Shown here: piece by piece, positions 8,977-16,869 of the stretch | Position numbering within the stretch: the first letter of the stretch is position 1 | Layout of the letters: each line of letters starts with the position of its first letter | IMG/VR virus record: IMGVR_UViG_3300032046_000089 | Span: 1-37,941 of that record | Origin: a virus | DNA length: 37,941 nt | Direction: 5' to 3' (one strand) | The notes under the pieces: model-generated | What the model was told of the DNA's origin: nothing | The model's input: the letters and a program-made list of their open reading frames with translations, nothing else | The model's database searches: none | Translations under genes and position numbers: made by a program

Positions 8977-9219
8977 TCACCTCTCAAGAGCCTTTCGCTC
9001 GCGCTTTATCTGATCAATGAGCCGCCACACCAACCAATCCAATTCCGTCGCATCCAGCTCTTCAATCTCCGACCAGGTGATACCGCCTTGCATGTTATAT
9101 GATAGAAAGAACAGCTCTTCCCGAATCTCCTTTAATGTTCGGATCGGGAAGAAGCCCCGAAAAAACTCTCGGCCATCCATTGAATCGAGGTCAAGAATTC
9201 CTTGCTGCACTTCGGGCAC
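8977..9219 (-). CDS. Tail assembly chaperone second frame (frameshift extension)
   Basis: This frame overlaps the 3' end of the 272-aa chaperone candidate by 88 bases and lies in the -1 frame relative to it. The slippery heptamer T TTT TTC (9159-9165) would join residue 264 of the first protein to 60 residues here, giving a 324-aa fusion. The extension begins RGFFPIRT and continues with EELFFLSYNMQGGITWSEIEEL-type sequence. Its acidic/aromatic short helices resemble the second half of tail assembly chaperones from other phages. Independent starts are weaker: a GTG at 9219 has GAGG only four bases away, and the ATG at 9180 has no ribosome site. Coordinates give the longest open frame. Confidence 0.7.
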   Translation of the reverse strand: MPEVQQGILDLDSMDGREFFRGFFPIRTLKEIREELFFLSYNMQGGITWSEIEELDATELDWLVWRLIDQIKRERKALER

Positions 9220-9950
9220 TGCGCCTCGACGCTCATATCCGGGCCGAGACTGTTGCGATCAATCTCACTTGCGAGATTTTCGAAATCGCGTTTTCCCATC
9301 TCGTCTAGCTCGTTCTTCGCTAGCGGAATCGCAGAGAAGCCGGTATCGAACCCAACGCTTGCGATTGAGCTAATGATCATGCCGGCTTTCATGTTGCCAG
9401 GATTGAACCCCTCATCGGAGATCGATTTGAGAGCAGACCAAGGTGCGGGTCCCATCCGGAATGCGTTGACTGACGATCCACGGATTTTGAAAGGTTCGAT
9501 CAAAGAATAGATCCACTGCGCATCTTCCAATTTCTCGATGCTCCGGATTTTGACCGTATTGAGATCAGCCGTAAAGGAGAAAACATCGCGGCACTTCGGG
9601 CAGGAGAGATTGAAAGACAGCTCATGACCCATCGCCTGAACCCGAAGATAGAGATAGGCAAAGAAAACGTCGGGCATCGACATTTGGCCGATGACCAACA
9701 TTTTCTTTGCCGCATCCATCGTGGTCAGGTCGTGAGGTCCGATCTTCGTGAACATCGTAGCCAGAACGCTGGAAACATACCTGTCCATCTTCGCTCCGTT
9801 TTCATCGAAGATTGCCGACAGTTCTTTTTCTTCTTTCAGCCTCCAACGCTTGGCCACGAGTCCACGTTCGGTAGAGTTTGAAAATCCGACAGGAAGAATT
9901 GCGCCGTTTTCTCTGAGGGTCTGAACCTTGATTTTTTCGGAGAGAGCCAT
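9132..9950 (-). CDS. Tail assembly chaperone candidate with CxxC pairs
   Basis: This 272-aa protein lies between tail tube and tape measure, the position of the G/gp26-type chaperone that coats the tape measure during tail assembly. I start it at the ATG at 9950 (MALSEKIKVQ), with GGAGG seven bases upstream; the frame extends seven residues further without support. Two CPKC motifs occur, one mid-protein (LSCPKCRDVF) and one near the C-terminus (AQCPKCSKEF), suggesting a four-cysteine zinc site. Its 3' end carries the -1 slippery heptamer into the next frame. The normal stop gives the short form and a frameshift the long form, as in lambda G/GT. The chaperone role is inferred from position, length and overlap. 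Confidence 0.75.
   Translation of the reverse strand: MALSEKIKVQTLRENGAILPVGFSNSTERGLVAKRWRLKEEKELSAIFDENGAKMDRYVSSVLATMFTKIGPHDLTTMDAAKKMLVIGQMSMPDVFFAYLYLRVQAMGHELSFNLSCPKCRDVFSFTADLNTVKIRSIEKLEDAQWIYSLIEPFKIRGSSVNAFRMGPAPWSALKSISDEGFNPGNMKAGMIISSIASVGFDTGFSAIPLAKNELDEMGKRDFENLASEIDRNSLGPDMSVEAQCPKCSKEFLTSIQWMAESFFGASSRSEH
9159..9165 (-). other. Programmed -1 frameshift site (T TTT TTC)
   Basis: Read in the first chaperone frame, the codons are AGT TTT TTC, so the heptamer T TTT TTC has the X XXY YYZ phase for simultaneous -1 slippage of two tRNAs. The -1 frame opens directly into the overlapping reading frame (next codon CGG). A short hairpin, TCGGG and CCCGA around a seven-base loop, starts inside the heptamer, which is closer than usual for a stimulator. 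The site is 25 bases before the zero-frame stop. Confidence 0.7.
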
Positions 9951-10003
9951 GGTTTGCCTCCAATCGGCCAAATGGCCTTGATAGGTCTAACCTGAGTTAG
10001 TAA

Positions 10004-10441
10004 TTAGAACGCGCCAACGTCGTCTGCTTGGAACGTCCACTCCGTCGCCGACATGCTGCCTTCGTCTGCCATATCCAATTCGCTCGCCGACCGCTTCGAG
10101 GGGAAGACCCCTGTCAGCGAGAACGTCCGGAAGACATTCCCGTCAATCGAGATGTAGATCAAAGTGGCGACCTTCTTATAGCCAGGATCGACCGGATCTT
10201 GACTCTGGGAAAACCAGATTTCCAGAGCTGCTTGCTCGGCGAGATGGTGCATCGGAACGGAGGCGGTGAACTCAACCGCTTTCCGATTTCCACCGCTTGC
10301 CTTGGTGCGGTCCGGAAGATCCACGATCTCGAGTTCATCCTCGATGCTCGAGACCTTCGTGAATGTGATCGGCGGAAGGCCGAGCACCAAAAGCTGGAAC
10401 TTGTTGGCTGGCATGTGGCCAGCTTTGATAGCGCCTTTCAT
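10004..10441 (-). CDS. Tail tube protein
   Basis: This 145-aa protein fits the tube subunit of contractile tails (gp19/FII-like). It has an N-terminal MPANKFQLLVLGLPPITFTKVS pattern in two strands, a middle segment with PDRTKASGGNRKAVEFTASV, and a C-terminal strand ending ATEWTFQADDVGAF. These are typical of tube proteins whose beta-barrel has one long loop. The ATG at 10441 has AGGAG upstream. It lies after the sheath gene, separated by a 70-aa gene, and before the chaperone pair, as expected for tail morphogenesis clusters. Length is within the usual 140-170 residues. Confidence 0.88.
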   Translation of the reverse strand: MKGAIKAGHMPANKFQLLVLGLPPITFTKVSSIEDELEIVDLPDRTKASGGNRKAVEFTASVPMHHLAEQAALEIWFSQSQDPVDPGYKKVATLIYISIDGNVFRTFSLTGVFPSKRSASELDMADEGSMSATEWTFQADDVGAF

Positions 10442-10464
10442 GGTCCTCTCCTATCCCGCAGCGA

Positions 10465-10677
10465 TCACTCGATCGCGAGGGTGCTAGAGACTGCCGTTGC
10501 TGTCGTGTCGGTCGAGTGCTCCGTGTTGTAGTCGGCTCTCAATTGATTGTACTGAGTTTGAAGCGCCCGAAGCTCCGTGACCACTTGCTTCAGCACGTCA
10601 TATAGAGTGTCGAAGCCCATCGACTCGTCCAGACCCGAACCACCTTCGCCCAATAGCTTCTTAAGAGTGACTGACAT
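10465..10677 (-). CDS. Small protein between sheath and tube, unknown
   Basis: This 70-aa frame has a strong ribosome site (AAGGAGGATCGGAAA before the ATG at 10677), so it is very likely translated. Residues 20-50 (FDTLYDVLKQVVTELRALQ and onward) form an amphipathic helix with heptad spacing, so a short coiled coil is likely. The C-terminal 20 residues are Thr/Ser-rich. I do not recognise the family. Its position between tail sheath and tail tube suggests a small tail-associated or assembly protein. Its leader contains two copies of AGGGAACA. Confidence 0.75.
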   Translation of the reverse strand: MSVTLKKLLGEGGSGLDESMGFDTLYDVLKQVVTELRALQTQYNQLRADYNTEHSTDTTATAVSSTLAIE

Positions 10678-10712
10678 TTTCCGATCCTCCTTGTTCCCTA
10701 ATCCCTGTTCCC

Positions 10713-12983
10713 TTAGACAGCAGCCTCAAATATACCTTGTTTGCCGATTCTGATCAAAAAACGCTCGACGGTATCAGCGAGACTCAGCGACACGTCAGCG
10801 TAAAGATCTCCAGAAGCCCGAGTCAGGTCGGTATTGTTCTCGCTATCGATCTTGATGATTGCGGCTGCCTCAAACGTCTTTCCTCTTAGAGCCCGCTTGT
10901 TCCATTCCGGGATGAAGAAGCTGCGAAGGCTCGCGACCAATCGCTTGTCCTCGATTGGATCGTTGATGCAGAACACCACCCAGTCGAAGCTCTCACGAAG
11001 GACGTTCTCGTAGTAGCACATTTGCTCGCGTTGGTGCTTCCACTTCCATGTTGGATCCGTGCTGATTGTCCGATCGCCCCAAATCACGAAGTTGCCTTTC
11101 ATCTTTTTGATGAGGCCGATTCCGAGCGGGTTGAGATATTCCTCGTTGAGGATTGCATCCTCGGTCGGGATTTTCAGAACCATCGAGAGCGTCGCGTCGA
11201 TGCCGGCTTCCGCCTTGTGATAGCCGAGATAGTCGGCCGCGATTCTGGCCTCTCTTCCGTGGATTGCTCCGGTCAAGGATACGAGCTTCAGCTTGCCCTC
11301 GCTCGGTGTCTCCGGGTCGGACACGTAGCCATAGCTTGGGAAGGAGACAACTGCGAAGTCGTTCCGGCCGATCGTGTTATTCACATAGTTGTCCGCGTCC
11401 TCTTCGGTGAGCACGGTGTCGGGAATCTCGATGCGGAACTGGTGATTCTTTGCATCGGCGTAGGCGATTCCAGCCTTCTGCACTGCCGTTGCGGTCACGC
11501 CAGGGCAGGCCAATTTCACGAGCCCGAGACTCTTCCCGACGATCTGGTTGAACAACGAATTGCTGACATCGAGAGCTTGCTCGTAGTGGGTATCTTCCAG
11601 ATCGGCGATTCCGTCTCGACCGCCTGCCAATTCGATTGGAGCCACAACCATGAACTCGTCGGCAGGTGCTCCGCTATCCGTCAAATCGGCGCCAGCCGCC
11701 ACGGTGATGACTTTGTGGGTGTTGTCGACGATGCGATATTTTTCTCTCGGATAGTTGACTTTATCCTGATAGAGCGAGCCGCCGATTAGAGCATCAGCCA
11801 CAAACGGCTTGTACTTGAGAACGGCAATATCGGCCGCTTCCCACACGGTTGTTCCTGCGGTCAAGGTGAATGGAGGAGTCCATTTGTTGTTTGGTGTGAA
11901 AGCCGAACCAACTGTCACCGAACCGAGAGCCCCGAAGAGATCGCTAACTGCCGCTGCCGCGGTCGCTCCGGAAAAGGTGATCGTGATTGTCTGCTCGACC
12001 ATCGCGTCAGTCGTGGAACCGAGAGCGCACGTTCCGCTCGCATTCCCAACGCTAGCCGGATTGAACTCGTGGATGACGGCCGTCAATGTCTCATCCGTGA
12101 TTGCCGAGCTGATTCCGTAGAAGTTAGCCGGACGAGACGCAGCGGTGTAAGCTCCCGTCCAAAGGTTCTGAACCCAAATCTCATCGTTGTTTCCGTCATT
12201 GTTGATCAAGTTCACCCAGTACCGAGTCGAGTCCGGATCTGGCGATAGATTCGGCCATTGATTGGCGAGAGCGCCATCGACATAGACGAACAAGCCGAAT
12301 TCGATCGTAGGATTCTCTTCGCCATCGCGAACCTCAACCGACAGCGCCTTTCCGTCGTTTTCGCGATAGAGATAAAAACGGAGATCGGGGCCGGTGCCCC
12401 AAGCCGTTTTCATCAATTGATCCGAAGCCACTGTGATGACTCCGGCCGCTGTGTTGCTGATGATCGGATATCGAACGTTCGGAACGGCCAGTAACTCCAC
12501 CCAGCCATCCTTCCATTCGTCTTTGAGGAACGTGTTTTCTGTGTCGAGCGTCGTCTCAGTCAACTTCCCAGACGCGCTCAGATCATCCGTATACTTCTTT
12601 GCTTTGCCTCCCCAGCGACCGCCATTGGCGGCCTTGATTTTGCCCATCGCCTTTCGGGCCGAGCTTCTCGAGTAGAGTGTGATTTCCGCTTGGGCTTCGT
12701 TGTCGTCGGTCACGCGAACAAGTAGAATGCCGCCCGCGCCACTGGCCAAGGAGTAGAAGTGTTTGCAAGCATCCGGGAGAAGCGAATCCGAGATGTAGCT
12801 GCCACACTTCTTGAAAAATTTTGATACGCTCGAAGCGACTATCAACTTGTTGGTTGGACCCTTTTCGAGGACTCCCGCATAGCCTACCCAGCCCAATGCT
12901 CCTGCCTCGATCGGCTTATCGCCTTCCGTCTCAACCACTCCGACGCCTGCCCCTCTTACCGGGCCGATCCTTCTCTGAGCCAT
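10713..12983 (-). CDS. Contractile tail sheath protein, enlarged
   Basis: This 756-aa protein is the tail sheath subunit. The N-terminus (GWVGYAGVLEKGPTNKLIV, residues about 31-49) and the C-terminal 250 residues are typical. The C-terminal part includes GGRDGIADLEDTHYEQALD, later GNFVIWGDRTIS, then FDWVVFCINDP and the sheath tail LADTVERFLIRIGKQGIFEAAV. It is clearly longer than compact sheaths of 380-500 residues. The excess lies in the middle (about residues 130-430), which is Thr/Ala-rich and resembles phage surface modules, for example TITFSGATAAAAVSDLFGA. Such insertions usually face outward. The ATG at 12983 has an AAGGAGG site. Confidence 0.92.
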   Translation of the reverse strand: MAQRRIGPVRGAGVGVVETEGDKPIEAGALGWVGYAGVLEKGPTNKLIVASSVSKFFKKCGSYISDSLLPDACKHFYSLASGAGGILLVRVTDDNEAQAEITLYSRSSARKAMGKIKAANGGRWGGKAKKYTDDLSASGKLTETTLDTENTFLKDEWKDGWVELLAVPNVRYPIISNTAAGVITVASDQLMKTAWGTGPDLRFYLYRENDGKALSVEVRDGEENPTIEFGLFVYVDGALANQWPNLSPDPDSTRYWVNLINNDGNNDEIWVQNLWTGAYTAASRPANFYGISSAITDETLTAVIHEFNPASVGNASGTCALGSTTDAMVEQTITITFSGATAAAAVSDLFGALGSVTVGSAFTPNNKWTPPFTLTAGTTVWEAADIAVLKYKPFVADALIGGSLYQDKVNYPREKYRIVDNTHKVITVAAGADLTDSGAPADEFMVVAPIELAGGRDGIADLEDTHYEQALDVSNSLFNQIVGKSLGLVKLACPGVTATAVQKAGIAYADAKNHQFRIEIPDTVLTEEDADNYVNNTIGRNDFAVVSFPSYGYVSDPETPSEGKLKLVSLTGAIHGREARIAADYLGYHKAEAGIDATLSMVLKIPTEDAILNEEYLNPLGIGLIKKMKGNFVIWGDRTISTDPTWKWKHQREQMCYYENVLRESFDWVVFCINDPIEDKRLVASLRSFFIPEWNKRALRGKTFEAAAIIKIDSENNTDLTRASGDLYADVSLSLADTVERFLIRIGKQGIFEAAV

Positions 12984-13000
12984 TTTCCCTGCCTCCTTTT

Positions 13001-14263
13001 TTAGTCCTCAAGACTTTCCAAGTTCAACACAACATTTTCGATTCCATGTACTGCCACTGCCTCCTTCATGTAGAAAAGAACATCGACCACCCTAAACATC
13101 ATTCGACCTGAAAGTACATCGTTGCGATCCATTCCGCTGTCTTGCTTGTATTCATCGATCAACCAGAGCCGATAGTCTTCATCCAATCCAAAGGAACGAA
13201 TGGTTGGATTGAGCATGAAGAACCTTTTTAATTCGTCGGCCAGTCTTAGTTGATCGGTAGCTTTATCGGTCAACATCCGGAGCGATATTTCCAAAGAACC
13301 CCTCATCGGAGGGAAAATTTTCCAACCGGAACCCGTGCTCCGGTTGATTACGCTATCATACTGCGATAGCTCGTTGCAGTCCACTAGGTTGATTGTGTCC
13401 AAAACCAACGCTGGAACCTTCGCCACTTCGGAGAAGTCTTGGCTTGTAGTCACAGATACTTCCGGCTCCCACCTAAAATCGAGCCAGAGGATATGATTTG
13501 TCGGGAATGTCGAACCGAGAGTGACAACGCCAGTCGAGGGGTTGAATGTCGTGGCCAGGTTGGTCAAATGGTCAGGATCATCCGTGTGATTGTAGACGCC
13601 TTCAACTAAAACGACATTGTAGGGCGTATCCATCTTGTGAGTGCTTTTCAGCAAGACGCTGGTCAGCGTGCTTGTCGTTGTGAAAACGTGTCTTCCGAGC
13701 GGTCTCACCGATTCCTTCAGCTTCCGGACCAACGATCGAAAAACGATGTCCTCTTGAAAAAGACAGTCGGAGGAGTAGAGGATTTTGATGCTGTAGACTT
13801 TTGGAGTGTGCCGCTCGTCTGTCGTTTTCAGATTGACCACGACTTGGATTTTCTTGTCTCCGATTGGAAAGGAAGAAATGTGTGAAGCAATTTCGGCTTC
13901 CGTGTTCCAATCGTCATCCTCTTCGGCCCAATTTGCTCCATCCCAAATGAACTCGTCCGTTCCGTCGGACAAGCGGAATCCGAGGCTGGTTGTCACTTCG
14001 CCTTCCTCATTCTCCTCATGCACTGCCGAGACTTCGAATCCCAACCATTGACGGGCATTCATCGGATTGGCGATCCACGTTTTCATCCACAAATCATCGT
14101 CCAATGAATAAAGGCCGTCGGTGGCTTTCAATTGAATCAGATGGAGATCGGGATTCAATCGAACGTTGGTTCCGAAAGACAATCGACTCCGAATCTCTTC
14201 TGAGAATCGGAATTCTTTGATCAGCTTCGAGAGCCTCGCAGGCGTGACTGCTGGATCGGCCAT
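13001..14263 (-). CDS. Neck/tail-region protein, unknown
   Basis: This 420-aa protein starts at the ATG at 14263 with GGGTGAT just upstream and ends 18 bases before the sheath gene. The first 40 residues (RLSKLIKEFRFSEEIRSRLSF) are helical and basic. The remainder alternates strands with acidic loops (GANWAEEDDDWNTEAEIA at about 110-127) and ends in LNLESLED. I see no catalytic motif, signal peptide or membrane segment. Position between the tail-completion candidate and the sheath suggests a tail-terminator-linked or neck protein. I do not recognise the family. Confidence 0.8.
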   Translation of the reverse strand: MADPAVTPARLSKLIKEFRFSEEIRSRLSFGTNVRLNPDLHLIQLKATDGLYSLDDDLWMKTWIANPMNARQWLGFEVSAVHEENEEGEVTTSLGFRLSDGTDEFIWDGANWAEEDDDWNTEAEIASHISSFPIGDKKIQVVVNLKTTDERHTPKVYSIKILYSSDCLFQEDIVFRSLVRKLKESVRPLGRHVFTTTSTLTSVLLKSTHKMDTPYNVVLVEGVYNHTDDPDHLTNLATTFNPSTGVVTLGSTFPTNHILWLDFRWEPEVSVTTSQDFSEVAKVPALVLDTINLVDCNELSQYDSVINRSTGSGWKIFPPMRGSLEISLRMLTDKATDQLRLADELKRFFMLNPTIRSFGLDEDYRLWLIDEYKQDSGMDRNDVLSGRMMFRVVDVLFYMKEAVAVHGIENVVLNLESLED

Positions 14264-14267
14264 CGAA

Positions 14268-14906
14268 TCACCCGCCTTTCAATCTTTCCATAAACGCTTC
14301 TTCGATAGCTCCGCGCCAATATTTGCGGATTTTCTCTTTGAATGCTTCGTCCTCGAACGCCTTCGTAAAGAAGGGCCGAGCGGGAATGACAATCTGAGTC
14401 GTCGAGCTTTTCAAGGGCATCCATCCTTTGTATAGTTTGAAAAGCTCTTTCGCCCTTTCGGATGTCAACAACGCTTCCCCACTCTTTCCGCCTTGATGTT
14501 CTTCTCCGGTTGAAGCGAGGTGAAGGTACAAGAACAAGCCCCGCATCGCAGGAGTCACTTGAATCACGGTTCCATTGTGGACTGCGACGGCGACTTGATA
14601 TCGACCATCGCTCCGATTCACCCCGACGAAAATCCGATTCCAAGCGAGAACCTCGGCATTGACCGAATTCCAAAGCTCGGCGCCTTTCGTGCCTTTCAAC
14701 GGTTCGTTGCTTCCTTTCAACGCTACCGTCAACTCGGAATTCTTAACATAGTCCCCTTCGGCGATTGTCTTTCGAACATGAGCCACCGCGAGCTTCCCGA
14801 TGATCCCAGCCGTTCTTTTCAGTGCTTTTCGACAAGACTTTCCCAAGCCCGCTGCGTCAACAGCTTTCTTGAAGTCTCCAAACCCTTTCCACTTCACGGC
14901 CATCAT
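14268..14906 (-). CDS. Tail completion / HK97 gp10-like protein candidate
   Basis: This 212-aa basic protein starts at the ATG at 14906, overlapping the previous gene's stop as ATGA; a second ATG follows directly. The frame extends to 14993 but only by reading back into the upstream gene. Features are MAVKWKGFGDFKKAVDAAG near the start, then LKRTAGIIGKLAVAHVRKTI (about 25-45). The C-terminus reads VIPARPFFTKAFEDE, followed by a helix with IRKYWRGAIEEAFM. The 'ARPF' segment near the C-terminus and basic helices near the N-terminus are typical of the HK97 gp10 / P2 gpS-like tail-completion group. Assignment is by pattern and position. Confidence 0.68.
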   Translation of the reverse strand: MMAVKWKGFGDFKKAVDAAGLGKSCRKALKRTAGIIGKLAVAHVRKTIAEGDYVKNSELTVALKGSNEPLKGTKGAELWNSVNAEVLAWNRIFVGVNRSDGRYQVAVAVHNGTVIQVTPAMRGLFLYLHLASTGEEHQGGKSGEALLTSERAKELFKLYKGWMPLKSSTTQIVIPARPFFTKAFEDEAFKEKIRKYWRGAIEEAFMERLKGG

Positions 14907-15310
14907 TGACCCACTTGCTTCGAAGGAAGCCTGTCTGAGAAATACGCCTTGATCATCGTCGGTCCGGTAGATTCCGGATAGTGGCCGATCCATTCCAATC
15001 GCTCCACGTAAACATCGGTCTCTACGTGACCCATCTTCGAGATTCGATCATTCACTTGAATTGCGAATCCCGCTCCATCGAGGTCGAGCTTCCGGAACAA
15101 TACATAGCCCAACGCATTCAAAATCACTCCGCCTTTGCCTGTCTCCATTTTCGAAGTATCGATCCACGAGACTTGGCCTGGAATCGTCACGCTGATCATC
15201 CGAGTAGCTTGCTGCATTGGTTCTCTCGCGTCCTCATCATATGCGGTCGTGCTGTGATCGACTCGTCTGATCACAATGTTGCAAGGATGAATTAGTCTAG
15301 GCTGAACCAT
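14903..15310 (-). CDS. Head-closure / neck protein candidate
   Basis: This 135-aa protein starts at the ATG at 15310, with GAGG upstream, and overlaps the next gene by four bases. The sequence is strand-rich (CNIVIRRVDHSTTAYDEDAR, ISVTIPGQVSWIDT) and resembles small stopper or head-closure proteins that sit between connector and tail. An N-terminal 'P-x-x-I-x-R' strand, an Asp/Glu loop and a central V-W-I strand fit that group. The family match is weak. The position, directly after a gp6-like connector candidate and before a gp10-like protein, is the main support. Confidence 0.6.
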   Translation of the reverse strand: MVQPRLIHPCNIVIRRVDHSTTAYDEDAREPMQQATRMISVTIPGQVSWIDTSKMETGKGGVILNALGYVLFRKLDLDGAGFAIQVNDRISKMGHVETDVYVERLEWIGHYPESTGPTMIKAYFSDRLPSKQVGQ

Positions 15311-15317
15311 GATGACC

Positions 15318-16418
15318 TCAGTAGAAAGACCAATGTGAAGGCGAAGCGATTCCCAAAGGAGCGCGATAGAGTTTGATGATATCTAGAACCTCCGCGTTTT
15401 GTGTTATCCCAGACAAGCCGGATCTCCGAGTCTGGAAATTGGAAATGAGGGTTTTGTAGCTAATCGAATGCCCGTCCGTTGTCTCAGACTGAACGGAGAC
15501 CGAACTGGGATGCAGAATGCTTGATCCTGCGGCTTCGGGAAATGCTGGAGTGATGAGCTTCTCGCAGACAAGCAACAGGAGAGCGCGAGATATCATCTTC
15601 GGGGTTTGTCCGTCCTCTTCAACATATCCGAACGTTCCTTTGATCTCTTGATTCTTTCTCCCCTTCAGAAATCGCATTCGCGTTCCTTCCAATGGTCCGG
15701 TGAAAATGTTACGACATTCGAACGGGCCTATCAGCTTGATGCAAGGATTTGCGCGATCATCGGGGTAGCTATTGCCAGAGTAAGATTTGTAATAGGCCGT
15801 ATCCAGCTCCGAATCCGAACCATTCAATTTCAAATAATCGATCGAAATGATCGGCACGCCAAAAAGCAAAGTGTCGGAATCGTTCCCATCGACTTGGAAG
15901 GTTAGCGTTCTCGCATTGAACCATTGACGACAAGCCCGTTCGAGGAACCGTTGCCAAAGCTCGATCGCGGCGACCACCTTTGCTTCGGGATAATCTTCGG
16001 CGGAAAGACCAGCGTTGCGCACATCTTGAACCGTGATATACCAATCTTCGGTTCCACCTGCCGACTCCGGTAGAATCTCGAAATCCTCAGAGCCCGATTG
16101 ATACGGAGCCCCGGCCGTTGCTTTCCACCTCCACAGCACGCGATGGGTTCCGATTGTAGTGCCGAGGCTAGGCGTCCAACCAGCATCTTCGTCCGTATCG
16201 AAAGAGTAGTAATGACCGACCGAGTAGTGACCATCGGTTCCTGTCACAGTCTCCCATCCACCGGGCGTGCTTGGAAAGATTTGGGTTCCAGGCAATCCTC
16301 CAGAGATATCCCAAATCTGGAAGCCGACCTCATACATATCGGTCAGCGTTCCGTTTACCGTTGTAAACCAATTGATGATGCTCGGCGTATTCTCTTGATT
16401 TCTAGCCAGCGCAGGCAT
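15318..16418 (-). CDS. Head-tail connector (gp6-like) with N-terminal extra domain
   Basis: This 366-aa protein has two parts. Residues 1-130 (DMYEVGFQIWDISGG, then an HRVLWRWKATAG strand) form a beta-type module of a kind found in phage surface proteins. From about 131 onward it resembles gp6-like connectors. It begins WYITVQDVRNAGLSAEDYPE, then helix VVAAIELWQRFLERACRQW, then VPIISIDYLKLNGSDSELD. The middle segment is the standard 'W-x-x-F-I-E-x-x-T-G-x-W' type. The gp6 ring docks on the portal and leads to the stopper. Start is the ATG at 16418 with GAGAGGGG upstream. Confidence 0.75.
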   Translation of the reverse strand: MPALARNQENTPSIINWFTTVNGTLTDMYEVGFQIWDISGGLPGTQIFPSTPGGWETVTGTDGHYSVGHYYSFDTDEDAGWTPSLGTTIGTHRVLWRWKATAGAPYQSGSEDFEILPESAGGTEDWYITVQDVRNAGLSAEDYPEAKVVAAIELWQRFLERACRQWFNARTLTFQVDGNDSDTLLFGVPIISIDYLKLNGSDSELDTAYYKSYSGNSYPDDRANPCIKLIGPFECRNIFTGPLEGTRMRFLKGRKNQEIKGTFGYVEEDGQTPKMISRALLLLVCEKLITPAFPEAAGSSILHPSSVSVQSETTDGHSISYKTLISNFQTRRSGLSGITQNAEVLDIIKLYRAPLGIASPSHWSFY

Positions 16419-16432
16419 TGGTCAAACCCCTC

Positions 16433-16867
16433 TCAAGGGAAGAGCCCGTTTGGATCAAATGGACGCCCTTGGATTCCAGAGACGATAGTCTCAGGCGAGA
16501 GAATCAAAGCCGCCGAAGTCGATTGCTCGATCGTCGTCGATACATATTCCGAAGCGGCAATCGGATCGTCATCGTAGTCGTTTTCCGCTGTCAGATTTCC
16601 CGCTGTTATGAAGCAGCGAATCGTTGCAGGTCCAGGTCGATCTTCGAATTTGATTCTCCAATTATACCTCAACAGGAGAGTCAGACCGACGAGCTTCCCC
16701 GGGCTCAATTCCTGCTTTCCCGTTGCATCGGCGAAGCTCGGAAGCAAGAGGGATAGCCTTTCCGATTCGAACGCCCGAATGGCTCGAACCAATTCTTGGA
16801 TCTCCACATTCGTAGCGGGCGCTTCGACCAATATCAATCGATCATCTATGTCGAGTCGGATCGCCAT
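16433..16867 (-). CDS. Unknown small virion-region protein
   Basis: This 144-aa protein starts at the ATG at 16867, three bases before the end of the 711-aa gene, with only a weak ribosome site (CGGTG), so it may depend on coupled translation. The first 60 residues contain two short helices with VEAPATNVEIQELVRAIRAF. The middle has strands (LTLLLRYNWRIKFEDRPG), and the C-terminus is acidic and Pro-containing (ENDYDDDP). Nothing identifies the family. It sits between a large virion protein and the connector. Confidence 0.75.
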   Translation of the reverse strand: MAIRLDIDDRLILVEAPATNVEIQELVRAIRAFESERLSLLLPSFADATGKQELSPGKLVGLTLLLRYNWRIKFEDRPGPATIRCFITAGNLTAENDYDDDPIAASEYVSTTIEQSTSAALILSPETIVSGIQGRPFDPNGLFP

Positions 16868-16869
16868 GC

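Noticed and set aside
9951-10003. Terminator or promoter between tail tube and chaperone genes
   Set aside because: CTAAC/GTTAG and GGCC/GGCC are only 4-5 bp stems without a T-run; no clear -35/-10 pair.
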